From Pseudomonadota bacterium (GTDB taxonomy: Bacteria > Myxococcota > Myxococcia > Myxococcales > Myxococcaceae), in contig JAFAFL010000041.1 of the NCBI GenBank assembly GCA_023423535.1, forward strand, positions 1 through 64,000: DNA of 64,000 nt, read 5' to 3'. This document shows positions 43,571 through 52,611 of this stretch, piece by piece. Position 1 is the stretch's first letter; each line of letters begins with the position of its first letter. The translations under genes were made by a program, and so were the position numbers. The notes below the pieces were generated by a model. It saw only the letters and a list, made by a program, of their open reading frames with translations, was not told the origin of the DNA and searched no databases.

Positions 43571-45880
43571 CTACGCCGGCTTCGCGCGCGCGTTCTCACC
43601 CGAGGTGGAGAGCCCGCCCGCCGAGGCCTCGGCGCTCGCCTGAGCAGTAGCGGTGGCCGTCGCGGTGGCGTCGGTGCCGGTGCCCTTGCCCGGAACGAGC
43701 AGCCCCGGCTGCGGCTTCGTCGTCTCCATCGCGTCGGCGACGAGCTCCACCACGTCGAAGACCTTCAGCTTCTCCTCGCGGCCGGTCTCGTTCACGCCGT
43801 CGCGGAGCATCGTCATGCAGAAGGGACAGGAGACCGCGATGATGCCCTCGCCCTCGTTGCCCTTGTAGTCGCCGACCATGCCCGGCTTCTTCTTGTCGGT
43901 GGCGTCGGGGAAGGGGACCGACGGATTCGCCGCGTGCGCGAGCGTCAGCGCCGCCTCGTTCACGCGGTTCTGGTTGATGCGCTGGCCGATGTGCTCCTCC
44001 ATCCACATCCGACCGCCGCCGGCGCCGCAGCAGAAGCTCTCGCGCTTTGCCCGCTGCATCTCGATCACCTCGAGCCCGGGGATGCTCTTCAGCGCCTCAC
44101 GCGGCTCGGCGTAGATGCCGTTGTGCCGGCCCTGGTAGCAGGGGTCGTGGTAGGTCACGCGCTGCTTCTGCGCGACCGCGTTGCCTGCGCCCGCGCCCGC
44201 CGAAGCGCCCTTGCCCAGCGCCGCCATCGCCTGCGAGACCTTGATCCGCCCCTCGTTGAGGAGCTGGCTCACCAGCTGCGAGTGGGTGATGACCTTGTAG
44301 TTGCCGCCGAAGTCCGGGTACTCGTTCTGGATGGTGTTGAAGCAGTGGGGGCACTGCGTGATGATCGCCTTCACCCCGAGGCCGTTGAAGAGCTCGACGT
44401 TCGTCTTCGCCAGCGTCTGGTAGAGGTACTCGTTGCCGATGCGGCGGGCGCTGTCGCCGTTGCAGGTCTCGTCCGTGCCCAGCGTGGCGAAGGACACGCC
44501 CGCCTCGCGGAGGATCTTCACCATCGCCTTGGACACCTTCTTCAGGCGGTCGTCGTACGAGCCCGCGCAGCCGACGAAGAAGAGGTACTCGTAGGGCCCG
44601 TTGCCGTCGTTCCAGTGCGGCAGCTCGAGGCCCTCGGCCCACTCGCTGCGGCGGTCCTGGCCGATGCCCCACGGATTGCCCTGGCGCTCCATGCCCTCGA
44701 GCACGCGCTGGGCCTCGGGCGGGAAGTCCGCCTCCACCTGCACCTTGTAGCGGCGCATCTCCACGAGCCGCGGCACGTTCTCGATGAACACCGGACAGGC
44801 CTGCTCACACCAGCCGCAGGTCGTGCAGGCCCACACCGTGTCCGGCGAGAGGATGTTCGGCACCACCGCCGGCATCTCCCACGCGTTGCCCTGCGCGTCG
44901 CGACCGTCCGCGAGCTCGGTCTCGTGGTTCCAGAGCCAGCGCTTGATGTCCTGGTTCACGCCCTTGTGCGTGAGCGGCTTGCCGGTGATGTACGTCGGGC
45001 AGTGCGTCTGGCAGCGGCCGCACTCGGTGCACGAGTACACGTCGAGCACGTTCTTCCAGTGCAGGTCGGTCGGCTTGTTCGCACCGAACTCCTCGGCCTC
45101 GAGGTTCGGGGTGGGCAGCTTCCCCGTCGAGTGCAGGCGCTGGAAGAACACGTTCGGCAGGCCGGTGATGACGTGGAAGTGCTTCCCCACCGGGAGGAAG
45201 TTGAGGAACGTCAGCACGATCACGAGGTGGGTCCAGAAGCCCACGTGCCCGAGCACCGTGACCAGCCCCTTCGGCAGCGCGCTGAAGAGGATCGCCACCG
45301 CGGAGGTGACCGGCTCGTAGGGCGCGAAGCCCTGCCCGAGGTGCACCATGTGCGCGGCCCCGAACATGAACTCGGTGACCATCAGCCCGCCGATGAAGCC
45401 GAGGATCAGCAAGGCCTCCTTCGAGGCGGTCATGCGGTCCGGCTTCACCTTGACGCGCAGGTAGAAGTAGTAGGCCACCGCGCCCACCGCGAGCAGCGCG
45501 ACGATGTCCTTTGCCAGCAGGTAGCCGCGGAAGATCGCGGCCCCGGTGGGATGGTCGTCCCAGAACCAGTGCGTGGGCGAGCCGAAGATCTCCAGCGCGC
45601 TCTCGCTGAAGCCCATGGCGAAGAGCATGATCGTCCGCGCCTGCACCACGAGGAACGCGGCGAAGATGAGGACGTGCGCGAGGCCCGGCTTGAACTCCTC
45701 CGGGTCCACCATGCGCTTCTGACCGAGCCCGAAGCGGAGGAGGCGGATGAGCCGCTCGCCGAGCTGGTCGAACCGGTCCACCTTCTTCGTCTTGAAGAGC
45801 GCGGTGAGGCGGCCGGCCATGGTGTAGCCGAACAGGGAGACGCCCACGAGGAGCAGGGCTGCGGTGATGTATGGATTCAT
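43571..45880 (-). CDS. EtfD-like membrane Fe-S oxidoreductase
   Basis: This 769-residue protein has an N-terminal block of about six membrane helices (1-235, nitrate-reductase gamma-like), two [4Fe-4S] ferredoxin motifs ('CTECGRCQTHCPTY' and 'CTTCGWCEQACPVF'), and two CCG-type domains ('FFVGCAGSYDDR', 'ITQCPHCFNTI', 'SFCCGAGGGRMWMEE', 'SCPFCMTML'). This is the layout of EtfD/heterodisulfide-reductase-related proteins that pass electrons between flavoproteins and the quinone pool. No etfAB genes are in the window. The start is ATG 45880, at the first membrane helix; no good ribosome site. The C-terminal 40 residues are Ala/Thr/Gly-rich. Confidence 0.86.
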   Translation of the reverse strand: MNPYITAALLLVGVSLFGYTMAGRLTALFKTKKVDRFDQLGERLIRLLRFGLGQKRMVDPEEFKPGLAHVLIFAAFLVVQARTIMLFAMGFSESALEIFGSPTHWFWDDHPTGAAIFRGYLLAKDIVALLAVGAVAYYFYLRVKVKPDRMTASKEALLILGFIGGLMVTEFMFGAAHMVHLGQGFAPYEPVTSAVAILFSALPKGLVTVLGHVGFWTHLVIVLTFLNFLPVGKHFHVITGLPNVFFQRLHSTGKLPTPNLEAEEFGANKPTDLHWKNVLDVYSCTECGRCQTHCPTYITGKPLTHKGVNQDIKRWLWNHETELADGRDAQGNAWEMPAVVPNILSPDTVWACTTCGWCEQACPVFIENVPRLVEMRRYKVQVEADFPPEAQRVLEGMERQGNPWGIGQDRRSEWAEGLELPHWNDGNGPYEYLFFVGCAGSYDDRLKKVSKAMVKILREAGVSFATLGTDETCNGDSARRIGNEYLYQTLAKTNVELFNGLGVKAIITQCPHCFNTIQNEYPDFGGNYKVITHSQLVSQLLNEGRIKVSQAMAALGKGASAGAGAGNAVAQKQRVTYHDPCYQGRHNGIYAEPREALKSIPGLEVIEMQRAKRESFCCGAGGGRMWMEEHIGQRINQNRVNEAALTLAHAANPSVPFPDATDKKKPGMVGDYKGNEGEGIIAVSCPFCMTMLRDGVNETGREEKLKVFDVVELVADAMETTKPQPGLLVPGKGTGTDATATATATAQASAEASAGGLSTSGENARAKPA

Positions 45881-46004
45881 GGGTGCGCGGAGGCTCGCGG
45901 AAAGACGGATGCCGCACTGCGGCAATAGGAGGGAAAGCTAGCAGAGGAGGCCCGCGCGGCAAGGGAGGATTCGAGGGCTCCGCGCTGCACCGTCAAGTGC
46001 AGTT

Positions 46005-46027
46005 GAAACCAGCGGGCGCTGACTGTC
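46005..46027 (+). promoter_or_regulatory. Candidate ECF-type promoter ahead of the sigma gene
   Basis: GAAACC (46005-46010) and GTC (46025-46027) resemble the -35 AAC core and -10 GTC of many ECF promoters, with about 15 bases between. The start would be about 46034-46038, at or next to the GTG codon, so the message may be leaderless. Confidence 0.35.
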
Positions 46028-46037
46028 ACATAGGGCT

Positions 46038-46703
46038 GTGCCGTCGCGTCTGCTCAACCTCACCGCGCTGTGGCCCGAGCTCCTCGGGCGCCGGGCGGAC
46101 CTCGATGACTCCGCGCTGGTGCGCCGCGTCCGTCGGGGCGACAGCGAGGCCTTCCGCGTCCTCTTCGACCGGCACGCGCCGCCGCTGTGGCGGTTCCTCC
46201 GCGATCTGCTCGGGCAGGAGAGCGCGGCGGACGAGGCGCTGCAGGAGACGTTCGTCCGGGCCTTCTCGCGCTTCGAGCAGCTCGTGCACGACGAACGGCT
46301 GCTGCCCTGGCTCTTCGGCATCGCGAGGCACGTGGCGCTGGAGGCCCTGCGCGCGCGTCGTCGCGACTTCCCGTCGATGACCGAGCTCGAGGGTGCGGGC
46401 GGCCAGTCGGGTTCAGCGGACGAGGGCCGCAACGTGATGGCGCAGGCCCAGCCGCTGGATGGCGCCGACGATCCGGAGGCGGTGCTGCTCGGGCGCGAGG
46501 CCGAGGCGCACGTGGCGCAGGCTCTGGCTGCGCTCTCTCCTGATCGCCGAGCGGCGCTGGTGATGCGGGTGGACCACGGGCTGCCCTACGAAGACATCGC
46601 CCGGGCGATGGGCTGGAACATCCCGAAGGTGAAGAACGAGATCCACCGCGCGCGGCTCGTGCTGCGCGAGCGGCTGGCGGAGCTGCGGGGAGGGGACGAA
46701 TGA
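46038..46703 (+). CDS. ECF-type RNA polymerase sigma factor
   Basis: The 221-residue protein has sigma region 2 ('RRGDSEAFRVLFDRHAPPLW', 'QETFVRAFSRFEQL') and region 4 ('ALAALSPDRRAALVMRVDHG', 'YEDIARAMGWNIPKVKNEIH'). Regions 1 and 3 are absent, as in the extracytoplasmic-function group. An insertion of about 30 residues (about 118-148) separates the two parts. The GTG start at 46038 has no spaced ribosome site. The next gene overlaps by ATGA, the usual place for an anti-sigma factor. Confidence 0.88.
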   Translation: MPSRLLNLTALWPELLGRRADLDDSALVRRVRRGDSEAFRVLFDRHAPPLWRFLRDLLGQESAADEALQETFVRAFSRFEQLVHDERLLPWLFGIARHVALEALRARRRDFPSMTELEGAGGQSGSADEGRNVMAQAQPLDGADDPEAVLLGREAEAHVAQALAALSPDRRAALVMRVDHGLPYEDIARAMGWNIPKVKNEIHRARLVLRERLAELRGGDE

Positions 46704-47182
46704 GCCGGTTCGACCTCGACAGTGACGTGGAAGTGGACGCCGAAGCGAGCGACCCGCTCTGCGCCGCGGAGAAGCGGGCCCTCCGTTTCCGCGGCGGTTC
46801 CCGCGAGCCCTCCGCGATGCGCCTCGCCGCGATCCGGGAAAAGGCGCACGCGCAGTGGCGGGCCGGGCACGAAGAGCGGGCACGTGAGCGCCGCCGCCGC
46901 GGGACTGCCGGAGGAGCGCTCGCGGCCACGGTGGCGATCGCCGCCGCGCTGCTGCTCACGGTGGCGCCGCAGCAGAGCCACGAGTCGTCACAGCCGGAGC
47001 CCGGCATGTTCCTCGCGGACGCGTGGAGCTGCGGGCCCTCGTTCCCGGTGGGCGCCTACTGCCCGCCCGGCACCGCCGCGTCCTTCGCCTCGTTCGACGC
47101 GCTGGCCTCGTTGGGTGAAGAGAGCCGCGACGACCGGCTCGCCTGCCGTCTCTTCTCGCCGAACGCGGTGAGCTGCTTCTAG
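46700..47182 (+). CDS. Probable anti-sigma factor, single-pass membrane protein
   Basis: This 160-residue protein has a cytoplasmic part of about 70 residues (charged, helical, Arg-rich), one membrane helix (about 72-92, 'GGALAATVAIAAALLLTVA') and a periplasmic end with four Cys. Its start overlaps the sigma stop by 4 bases. No zinc-binding ZAS motif is visible, so the assignment rests on topology and overlap. Its TAG stop shares the bases CTAG (47179-47182) with the stop of the opposing gene. Confidence 0.6.
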   Translation: MSRFDLDSDVEVDAEASDPLCAAEKRALRFRGGSREPSAMRLAAIREKAHAQWRAGHEERARERRRRGTAGGALAATVAIAAALLLTVAPQQSHESSQPEPGMFLADAWSCGPSFPVGAYCPPGTAASFASFDALASLGEESRDDRLACRLFSPNAVSCF

Positions 47183-47907
47183 AACGCGAATTGCGGCCTC
47201 GGCACCGAGGCATCGACGTTGACGTCGATCTCCTCGCCGCCCACCGCGCCCATGGCCACCAGCGCGCCGATGAAGCGGAGCGCCTGGTTGTAGTCCTGCG
47301 CGCGGTCGAGCACCGAGCCCACGCCCTGGCCGGAGGCGAGCTGGCGGAAGTAGCGGAGCTCGGCGCCGGTGAGCTGGAGGGCCTCGGCGCTGACGAACTG
47401 TTCCAGCAGCCGGTCGTGGCGCGGCATCAGCCCCGCGACGAGCGCCGAGGCGGTGGCGACGGGCAGGCGGTCGCGGAAGGCGCGGACGATCTCCGGGCCC
47501 AGCGGGCGGCGCACGACGATGCGACCCGGCAGCCTGGGCGTCACGGTGACGGTGCCGGTCATGGTCAGTGCGCGGTCGAAGCGCTGCAGGCACTGCTTCT
47601 CCACCGCGCTGTTCATCGTCTGCGGGGTGATGAGGCCCTCGGCGACGAGGTGTTCACCGAGGGTCCTGCTCTTCACCCGCGCTGCGCTGACGAGCTCCTC
47701 CACCTTGCGCGCGTCGAGGAGCCAGTCCGCCACCAGCTGCACCCCGAGCCGTTCGGTGTGGACGTCGCTTTCCACCCACACGAGCTCGCCGCGGACGACG
47801 TGCACGACCCGGCGGATGCGACCGCCGTCGATCGCCACCGACGCCTCGCCACGCGCGCGCCAGAGATCCGCCAGAATGTGGAGGAGCTGCGTGTTCACCG
47901 CACTCAC
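47179..47907 (-). CDS. DUF4388-like regulatory protein
   Basis: This soluble protein of about 242 residues has an N-terminal half like DUF4388/PATAN domains ('LLHILADLWRARGEASVAID', 'RGELVWVESDVHTERLG', 'EHLVAEGLITPQTMNSAVEK'). These domains occur in myxobacterial regulators and bind partners in signalling. The C-terminal half is helical with no recognised fold. The start is GTG 47907, with AAGGA six bases upstream; the frame is open further upstream without support. It is the last gene of a minus-strand cluster after the metallophosphoesterase, separated by 172 bases. Confidence 0.65.
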   Translation of the reverse strand: MSAVNTQLLHILADLWRARGEASVAIDGGRIRRVVHVVRGELVWVESDVHTERLGVQLVADWLLDARKVEELVSAARVKSRTLGEHLVAEGLITPQTMNSAVEKQCLQRFDRALTMTGTVTVTPRLPGRIVVRRPLGPEIVRAFRDRLPVATASALVAGLMPRHDRLLEQFVSAEALQLTGAELRYFRQLASGQGVGSVLDRAQDYNQALRFIGALVAMGAVGGEEIDVNVDASVPRPQFAF

Positions 47908-48079
47908 GGCCGATCCTTGTGCGCTCGCACCTGCGAAAACTTGCCGATGATAGGGAGTTTGGATCCCCCCCCGCAAACGGCCGCCGGTAGAGCGCAAGTG
48001 TCCCGCAAGGCGAACGGAATTCGCACAACAGCAGCGGATCACAGCCCGGACAGAACGGGAATGCAGAGCAGTCGGGCGA

Positions 48080-48826
48080 TCAGCCGTCGATCAGGACGGG
48101 TGCAAAGCCTGCCGCGTCACAGGACGCCAGCACGTACCGGACGCCGTTCCGGTCACCGACGAATCCGGCAGGGATCCCGGGCCCATGTAGGTGTCCGTAC
48201 ACGCAGACCTTCGGCGCGAACGCCTCCACCGCGCGCGAGAACGCAGTCTCTGCTCCGTGCGCGTAGAGCGGCGGGAAGTGCACCGCGACGATCCGCGTGA
48301 GCGGCTCGCCTCCCGCTTCGTCGTGCGCGCGCGCCCGCTTCTCCGCGTCGGTGATCGACAGCCCCAGCCTGATCGTCTCGCGCTCCACGTAGTCGGTCGA
48401 AGGGGCCTCATCGCCCATCTCGCCGCCGGGCATCGGCGGTGCGCCGGGCGCGGTCCACAGACGAGACCCTGCGATCACCCAGCGGCCGGCGATCACCGCG
48501 CTGTTCTGCAGGAAGCCCGCGAACGAAGGGTAGGGCTCGAAGAGCTTGCGCAGCTTCGCGGAGGAATCTCCCCACCAGTTGTCGTGGTTGCCGCGCAGGA
48601 GGACCTTGCGACCCGGCCGCGCGTCGAGCCACTGGAGGTCCTCGGTCACCTCGTGCGCGCGTGAGGCCCAGGAGATGTCGCCGGCGACGATGACCACGTC
48701 CTCCGGCCGCACCATCGCGTCCCACGCGCGGCGAAGAGGCTCGGGGTGTTCGAGCCAGCCGAAGCGGTCCATGCCCTTCCCCCGCGTGGAGGGAAGGTGG
48801 GTGTCACCGATCGCGAAGAGGCGCAT
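48080..48826 (-). CDS. Metallophosphoesterase
   Basis: This 248-residue cytoplasmic enzyme has the full calcineurin-like metal set: 'FAIGDTHLP' (Asp8, His10), 'VIVAGDISW', 'LLRGNHDNWW', 'VAVHFPP' and 'VYGHLHGPG'. It hydrolyses a phosphoester that cannot be told. It starts at ATG 48826, 12 bases after the stop of the lipoprotein gene, so it is likely cotranscribed with that envelope operon even though it has no signal peptide itself. Confidence 0.88.
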   Translation of the reverse strand: MRLFAIGDTHLPSTRGKGMDRFGWLEHPEPLRRAWDAMVRPEDVVIVAGDISWASRAHEVTEDLQWLDARPGRKVLLRGNHDNWWGDSSAKLRKLFEPYPSFAGFLQNSAVIAGRWVIAGSRLWTAPGAPPMPGGEMGDEAPSTDYVERETIRLGLSITDAEKRARAHDEAGGEPLTRIVAVHFPPLYAHGAETAFSRAVEAFAPKVCVYGHLHGPGIPAGFVGDRNGVRYVLASCDAAGFAPVLIDG

Positions 48827-48838
48827 GCGCGCCGAGTA

Positions 48839-49726
48839 CTACGGCGCCTGCGTGCCGGGGAACACGTTGATGAGGAGGCCGGCGCCCACGGCCGCGCCGC
48901 CGTTGCGCGAGAGGTACTCGCCGCGGTCCTTCACGCTGAAGGTGAACCGCGAGGGCTCGTCGGTGCCCGGGTGCACGTACACGAACAGCCCGTGCGCCGA
49001 GGTGCCCACGCCCTTGCCCGCGCCGGTGAAGGTCTCGTTCGGGTACCAGATGCGATCCGCGTACTGCATCTCCGCACCGATGACCGCGCCCGCCACCGGG
49101 TTGCCCGCCGCATCGACGACGCGCCCGAGCATGAAGCCCGCGTCGATGAGGGTGACCTTCGTGCTGTCGCCGGTGACCGCCTGGATCGCTGCCTCGCCGA
49201 TGGAGACGGTGAGCTGATCGTGGAACTCGGTGGGCAGTGCCCAGGCGCGCGCGTCGCTGATGTCGAGCTCCGGCTTGCCCTGACGCAGCTGCACGTCCCA
49301 GATGGCGGTGGAGGTGCGGACCACGACCGGGTTCGGTCCCATGCGCTCGTCGAGCACGCCCGCGGCGATGCCGGTGTTCACGCGCGCGGTGTCCACGCCG
49401 TCCACCGAGAACGCCGCGTCCGCGCCGAGCGTCACGCTGCCGAAGACCGCGCCCGGATCGTTGAGCGCCACCCGCAGCGGCTCCTGCACGCGCAGGGTCA
49501 GTCCCTCCAGCGACGGCAGCGGCTGCGACTGGCCCTCGAGCCAGGCCTTCGCCGACGGATGGACCTCCGCGGTGCCGCTGACGCGGATGACCGGATCCTC
49601 GAACGGGTCGATGTCCGCGTCGGTGCCGCCCGCGTCCGGCGTCCCGTTGTTGCCGTTTCCGGAGCAGGCCGCCGCGGTGAGCAGCGCGAAGAGGCCAGTG
49701 AGCGAGAAGAGGAGCTGTCTGTTCAT
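48839..49726 (-). CDS. Lipoprotein with Ig-like segments, FadL-linked
   Basis: This 295-residue lipoprotein has a lipobox TAAAC (Cys about 21), a Gly/Asn/Asp-rich linker, then beta-rich sequence ('DPVIRVSGTAEVHPSAKAWL', 'GRVVDAAGNPVAGAVIGAEM') that includes a carboxypeptidase-regulatory-like turn. It is presumably anchored to the outer membrane. ATG 49726 overlaps the FadL stop by 4 bases. The tight overlap with a porin gene suggests that the two proteins act together, for example as a lipid or hydrocarbon uptake unit. No family was recognised for the whole length. Confidence 0.72.
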   Translation of the reverse strand: MNRQLLFSLTGLFALLTAAACSGNGNNGTPDAGGTDADIDPFEDPVIRVSGTAEVHPSAKAWLEGQSQPLPSLEGLTLRVQEPLRVALNDPGAVFGSVTLGADAAFSVDGVDTARVNTGIAAGVLDERMGPNPVVVRTSTAIWDVQLRQGKPELDISDARAWALPTEFHDQLTVSIGEAAIQAVTGDSTKVTLIDAGFMLGRVVDAAGNPVAGAVIGAEMQYADRIWYPNETFTGAGKGVGTSAHGLFVYVHPGTDEPSRFTFSVKDRGEYLSRNGGAAVGAGLLINVFPGTQAP

Positions 49727-51153
49727 CGAGTGGTGTCTCCGGCGCCGAAGCTTCCGCGGACGCCGAGACCCAATATCCATCCGCCGGAGCGGTACGTCCC
49801 GTTCCCGATGACCGAACCTTCCACTTCTGTATCAGTGGTGGACTGACGCACCTGACTGTTCGTCACCGTCTTCTCCTGCGTCGGCGTCCACGCGCCGGTG
49901 ACGAGGAGGCTCACCGGTCCCAGCGCGTACTCGAGCCCGCCGGTGGCGAAGACGCGGTCGAAGTGGGTGAAGTCGAGGTTGAGGTACTCGTCGGGGATGC
50001 CGGACTGCTCCCACATCACGCCGGCGCGCGCGGTGAGGCCGAAGTCGAACGCCCAGGCCGCGCCGAACCTCGCGCCCCACGCGTGCGTCCACTTCTTCGG
50101 GATGACGACCTGCGGGACCTCGCGCTCCTCGCCGAGCACGGTGAGGCTGAACTGCGGCTCGAGCACGAACGCCTGCACCGCCTGCCAGCCCTGGTACTCG
50201 AGCTCCGCGTTCAGCGTGAGCGGGCGGATGGGCCGGTACATCGCGCCGAGCTTCACCTCGTGCGGCAGGTTGATGATGAAGGTCGAGCCGTTGCCGGAGA
50301 CCTCTGCGCCCGCGTCGCGCGCGAACTGACCGAGCTCGATGTCCATCGTCCCGTCGGCCTCGACGCGGATCCTCGGGCGCCACGACGCGCCGAAGTGCAG
50401 GTTCTCCGAAGGCCGGTACTGCACCCCGAGCACGCCGGTGAGGGTGGGCTTTCCCTTTTGCTCCACGAGGACGACCGAGTCGTAGAGCGGGTCCTCGCGG
50501 CGCATGGAGTCGGCGGTGAAGGGCGCGGAGGTCACCGACTGGCGGAACATCAGCGTCGCGTACACGTACTGCAGCGACACGCCGACGCTCACCGTGCGGT
50601 GAAGGTCGTACGCGGCGGAAAGTCCCGGGTAGGCCACGAGGATGTCGTTCTCGATGAGGCCGTAGCGCTGCGCGGCGATGCGGCGCGGATCGTTGTTGTA
50701 GGGCGAGGTCGCGTTGTTCGGATCGCGGCGCGTGTAGTCGGGCTCGGCGTAGCGGTAGCGGCCGACGGTGGGCGGACCGTACGCGCCGATCGCGAGGTGG
50801 AGGTTTCGTCCCGCGACGGGAAAGCCGTAGCCGGCGCCGAGCATCGGCAGCGGGAAGAGGCCCGCGTTGTTGCTGACCTCGGAGATGTTGTTCGCGCTGC
50901 CGTCCGGATCGCGGCGCTGGAACGTCACGTCGTGGTTGAGCAGCTGCAGGTCCGCCAGCAGGTGGAAGCCGCGCAGCTGCGAGAGCCCCGCGGGGTTGTG
51001 CTGGATCGCCGAGAGGTCGTCTGCCTGCGCGACGAAGGCGCCGCCCTGTGCGAGGGCCCTCGTGCCGTTCTCGCCGAAGAGGAAGCCGCTCGCGCGCGCG
51101 GCAGGTGCGGCCAACAGGACGAGCGCCAGGGCAGCAGGCAGCAGAGCGTTCAT
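49723..51153 (-). CDS. FadL/TodX-family outer membrane transporter
   Basis: This 476-residue exported protein has the typical FadL N-terminus after the signal: 'SGFLFGENGTRALAQGGAFV' and 'AIQHNPAGLSQLRG' (hatch domain). About 14 alternating beta strands follow, and the end is basic ('LGLGVRGSFGAGDTTR'). FadL proteins move hydrophobic compounds across the outer membrane. The gene overlaps the next lipoprotein gene by 4 bases and lies 63 bases after an unrelated outer-membrane barrel gene on the same strand. Confidence 0.88.
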   Translation of the reverse strand: MNALLPAALALVLLAAPAARASGFLFGENGTRALAQGGAFVAQADDLSAIQHNPAGLSQLRGFHLLADLQLLNHDVTFQRRDPDGSANNISEVSNNAGLFPLPMLGAGYGFPVAGRNLHLAIGAYGPPTVGRYRYAEPDYTRRDPNNATSPYNNDPRRIAAQRYGLIENDILVAYPGLSAAYDLHRTVSVGVSLQYVYATLMFRQSVTSAPFTADSMRREDPLYDSVVLVEQKGKPTLTGVLGVQYRPSENLHFGASWRPRIRVEADGTMDIELGQFARDAGAEVSGNGSTFIINLPHEVKLGAMYRPIRPLTLNAELEYQGWQAVQAFVLEPQFSLTVLGEEREVPQVVIPKKWTHAWGARFGAAWAFDFGLTARAGVMWEQSGIPDEYLNLDFTHFDRVFATGGLEYALGPVSLLVTGAWTPTQEKTVTNSQVRQSTTDTEVEGSVIGNGTYRSGGWILGLGVRGSFGAGDTTR

Positions 51154-51216
51154 GGCCGAACTTCTGCCAGAGAGCCGAGCGCGGCGCCAATCCGCGCCCA
51201 GCGCTGCCCGCCGTGA

Positions 51217-52359
51217 CTAGAAGCTGTAGCGCGCGAAGAGCGAGAGCCGCGTGTCGAAGAAGGGCACCTCTCCGGCACCGGTCGTCATCAGGGTGCGGAC
51301 ATTCATCAGCTCGGCGCCCACGAGGCCTCCTTCGGTGACAGAGAAGGTGGCGGTGCCGCCGAGGACGCGGTTGTGGCGGATGGGGATCCATACGTCCGCG
51401 CGCTCGTCTTCCGGATCGTCGAGCCCGGCGTAGAGGCTCGCGGCGAGGCGCTCGGTCACCGCCCACCTGCCGGAGAGCATCGCGCCGCGACTGAGGATGG
51501 GGTGCGCGGAGCCGTCGTCGCGCATCGCCACCGACTGGCCCACCGCCGAGCCGAGCCCGCCGCCCCGTCCGGTCCACAGCTTGGTGGAGAAGGTGAGGGG
51601 ACCTGCAGCGATGTTCGCCCCCGCCTCCGCGTAGAGCGCCGTATAGCGCTGCGTCCGCAGCTCGCCCCCGTCCGTCCAGCCGACCGTCGGCCGCCACGCG
51701 CCGCCGGCGAGCGAGACCGTGCGCTTCGGCCCGAACTGCCACGCGAGCTGAAGGAAACCCGCGGGCAGCGCGCTCTCCACCACCGAGTACTTCGTCGTGT
51801 CCTCCGCGCGCTGGACGACCGTGCCGGTGAGAGAGCCCGCGGTGGCGGCGGTGAGCATGGCCTTCACCGGACCGAAGGTGCGGAAGACGGTCAGCTGCGG
51901 CGTGCGCGTGTACGTGTTCCCCTGACGCACGAGCCCGTTGGGGCTGAAGGTGTCGCCGGAGATGGGCAGGTTCGGCAGCCAGTACTGACCCACGAGCACG
52001 CCGAGGTTCCGTCCTTCGATGGAGACGTACGCATGCCGCAGCCGCGGCGTCGCCACCGAACCCCAGTCGAGCTCCACCACGCCCTTCGCCTTCGCTTCCG
52101 CCGCGGCATCGAGCCTCGACTCCACGCCGAAGGAGAGCCGCGAGCCGTAGGGGTCGAGCGAGAAGCCGCCGCGTCCCGTCTCCTCTCCCACCGTCACCAG
52201 CCACGGCCTTCCCGCGGCCGCGTTGGTGTCCGCGTGCGCGGCGCCGTGGAGGAAGCCTGCGACCGTCAGCTTCACCCGCGCGTCCGGAGAGGTGAGTTCG
52301 ACCGCCGAGGAGACGGTGGGCAAGGCGAAGAGAAGGAGGGCAACGACACGGCAGGACAT
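51217..52359 (-). CDS. Outer-membrane beta-barrel protein, DcaP-like porin
   Basis: This 380-residue exported protein has a signal (about 1-18) and then amphipathic beta strands ending in a final Phe ('SLFARYSF'), the outer-membrane assembly signal. The phrases '[18 protein letters not shown]', '[10 protein letters not shown]' and '[19 protein letters not shown]' resemble DcaP-type porins. GGAG seven bases before ATG supports the start. It is the first gene of the minus-strand envelope cluster and is divergent from the chemoreceptor gene. Substrate unknown. Confidence 0.75.
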   Translation of the reverse strand: MSCRVVALLLFALPTVSSAVELTSPDARVKLTVAGFLHGAAHADTNAAAGRPWLVTVGEETGRGGFSLDPYGSRLSFGVESRLDAAAEAKAKGVVELDWGSVATPRLRHAYVSIEGRNLGVLVGQYWLPNLPISGDTFSPNGLVRQGNTYTRTPQLTVFRTFGPVKAMLTAATAGSLTGTVVQRAEDTTKYSVVESALPAGFLQLAWQFGPKRTVSLAGGAWRPTVGWTDGGELRTQRYTALYAEAGANIAAGPLTFSTKLWTGRGGGLGSAVGQSVAMRDDGSAHPILSRGAMLSGRWAVTERLAASLYAGLDDPEDERADVWIPIRHNRVLGGTATFSVTEGGLVGAELMNVRTLMTTGAGEVPFFDTRLSLFARYSF

Positions 52360-52572
52360 GGACGGGCTCCGGGGAGCAGCGCCCGGCTGCAACGCATACG
52401 CCACCGCGGCTCTCTGCGACGAGCGCGTGCCCGTCGTCGCGCGGCGCCTTCGTGTCGGTCCCACTCGCACCGGGTCACGGGCGGTGGTGGGTCGATTTCA
52501 CCCGCGGTCAGGGTCACCGGAAGCGAGGCGCCCGACCGAGCCCGCCTCTCTGAGGACGCGCAGGAATTGCAC

Positions 52573-52588
52573 TGGCACTCGCAGTGCA
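52573..52588 (+). promoter_or_regulatory. Second -24/-12-like promoter, overlapping a dyad
   Basis: TGGCACTCGCAGTGCA has GG and GC 12 bases apart, like a sigma-54 promoter with two mismatches. It overlaps the perfect inverted repeat TGCACTG/CAGTGCA (52568-52574/52582-52588). The predicted start is about 52599, 13 bases before the chemoreceptor ATG. Confidence 0.4.
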
Positions 52589-52611
52589 CAGACGGGCGCC
52601 GGACCACGACC

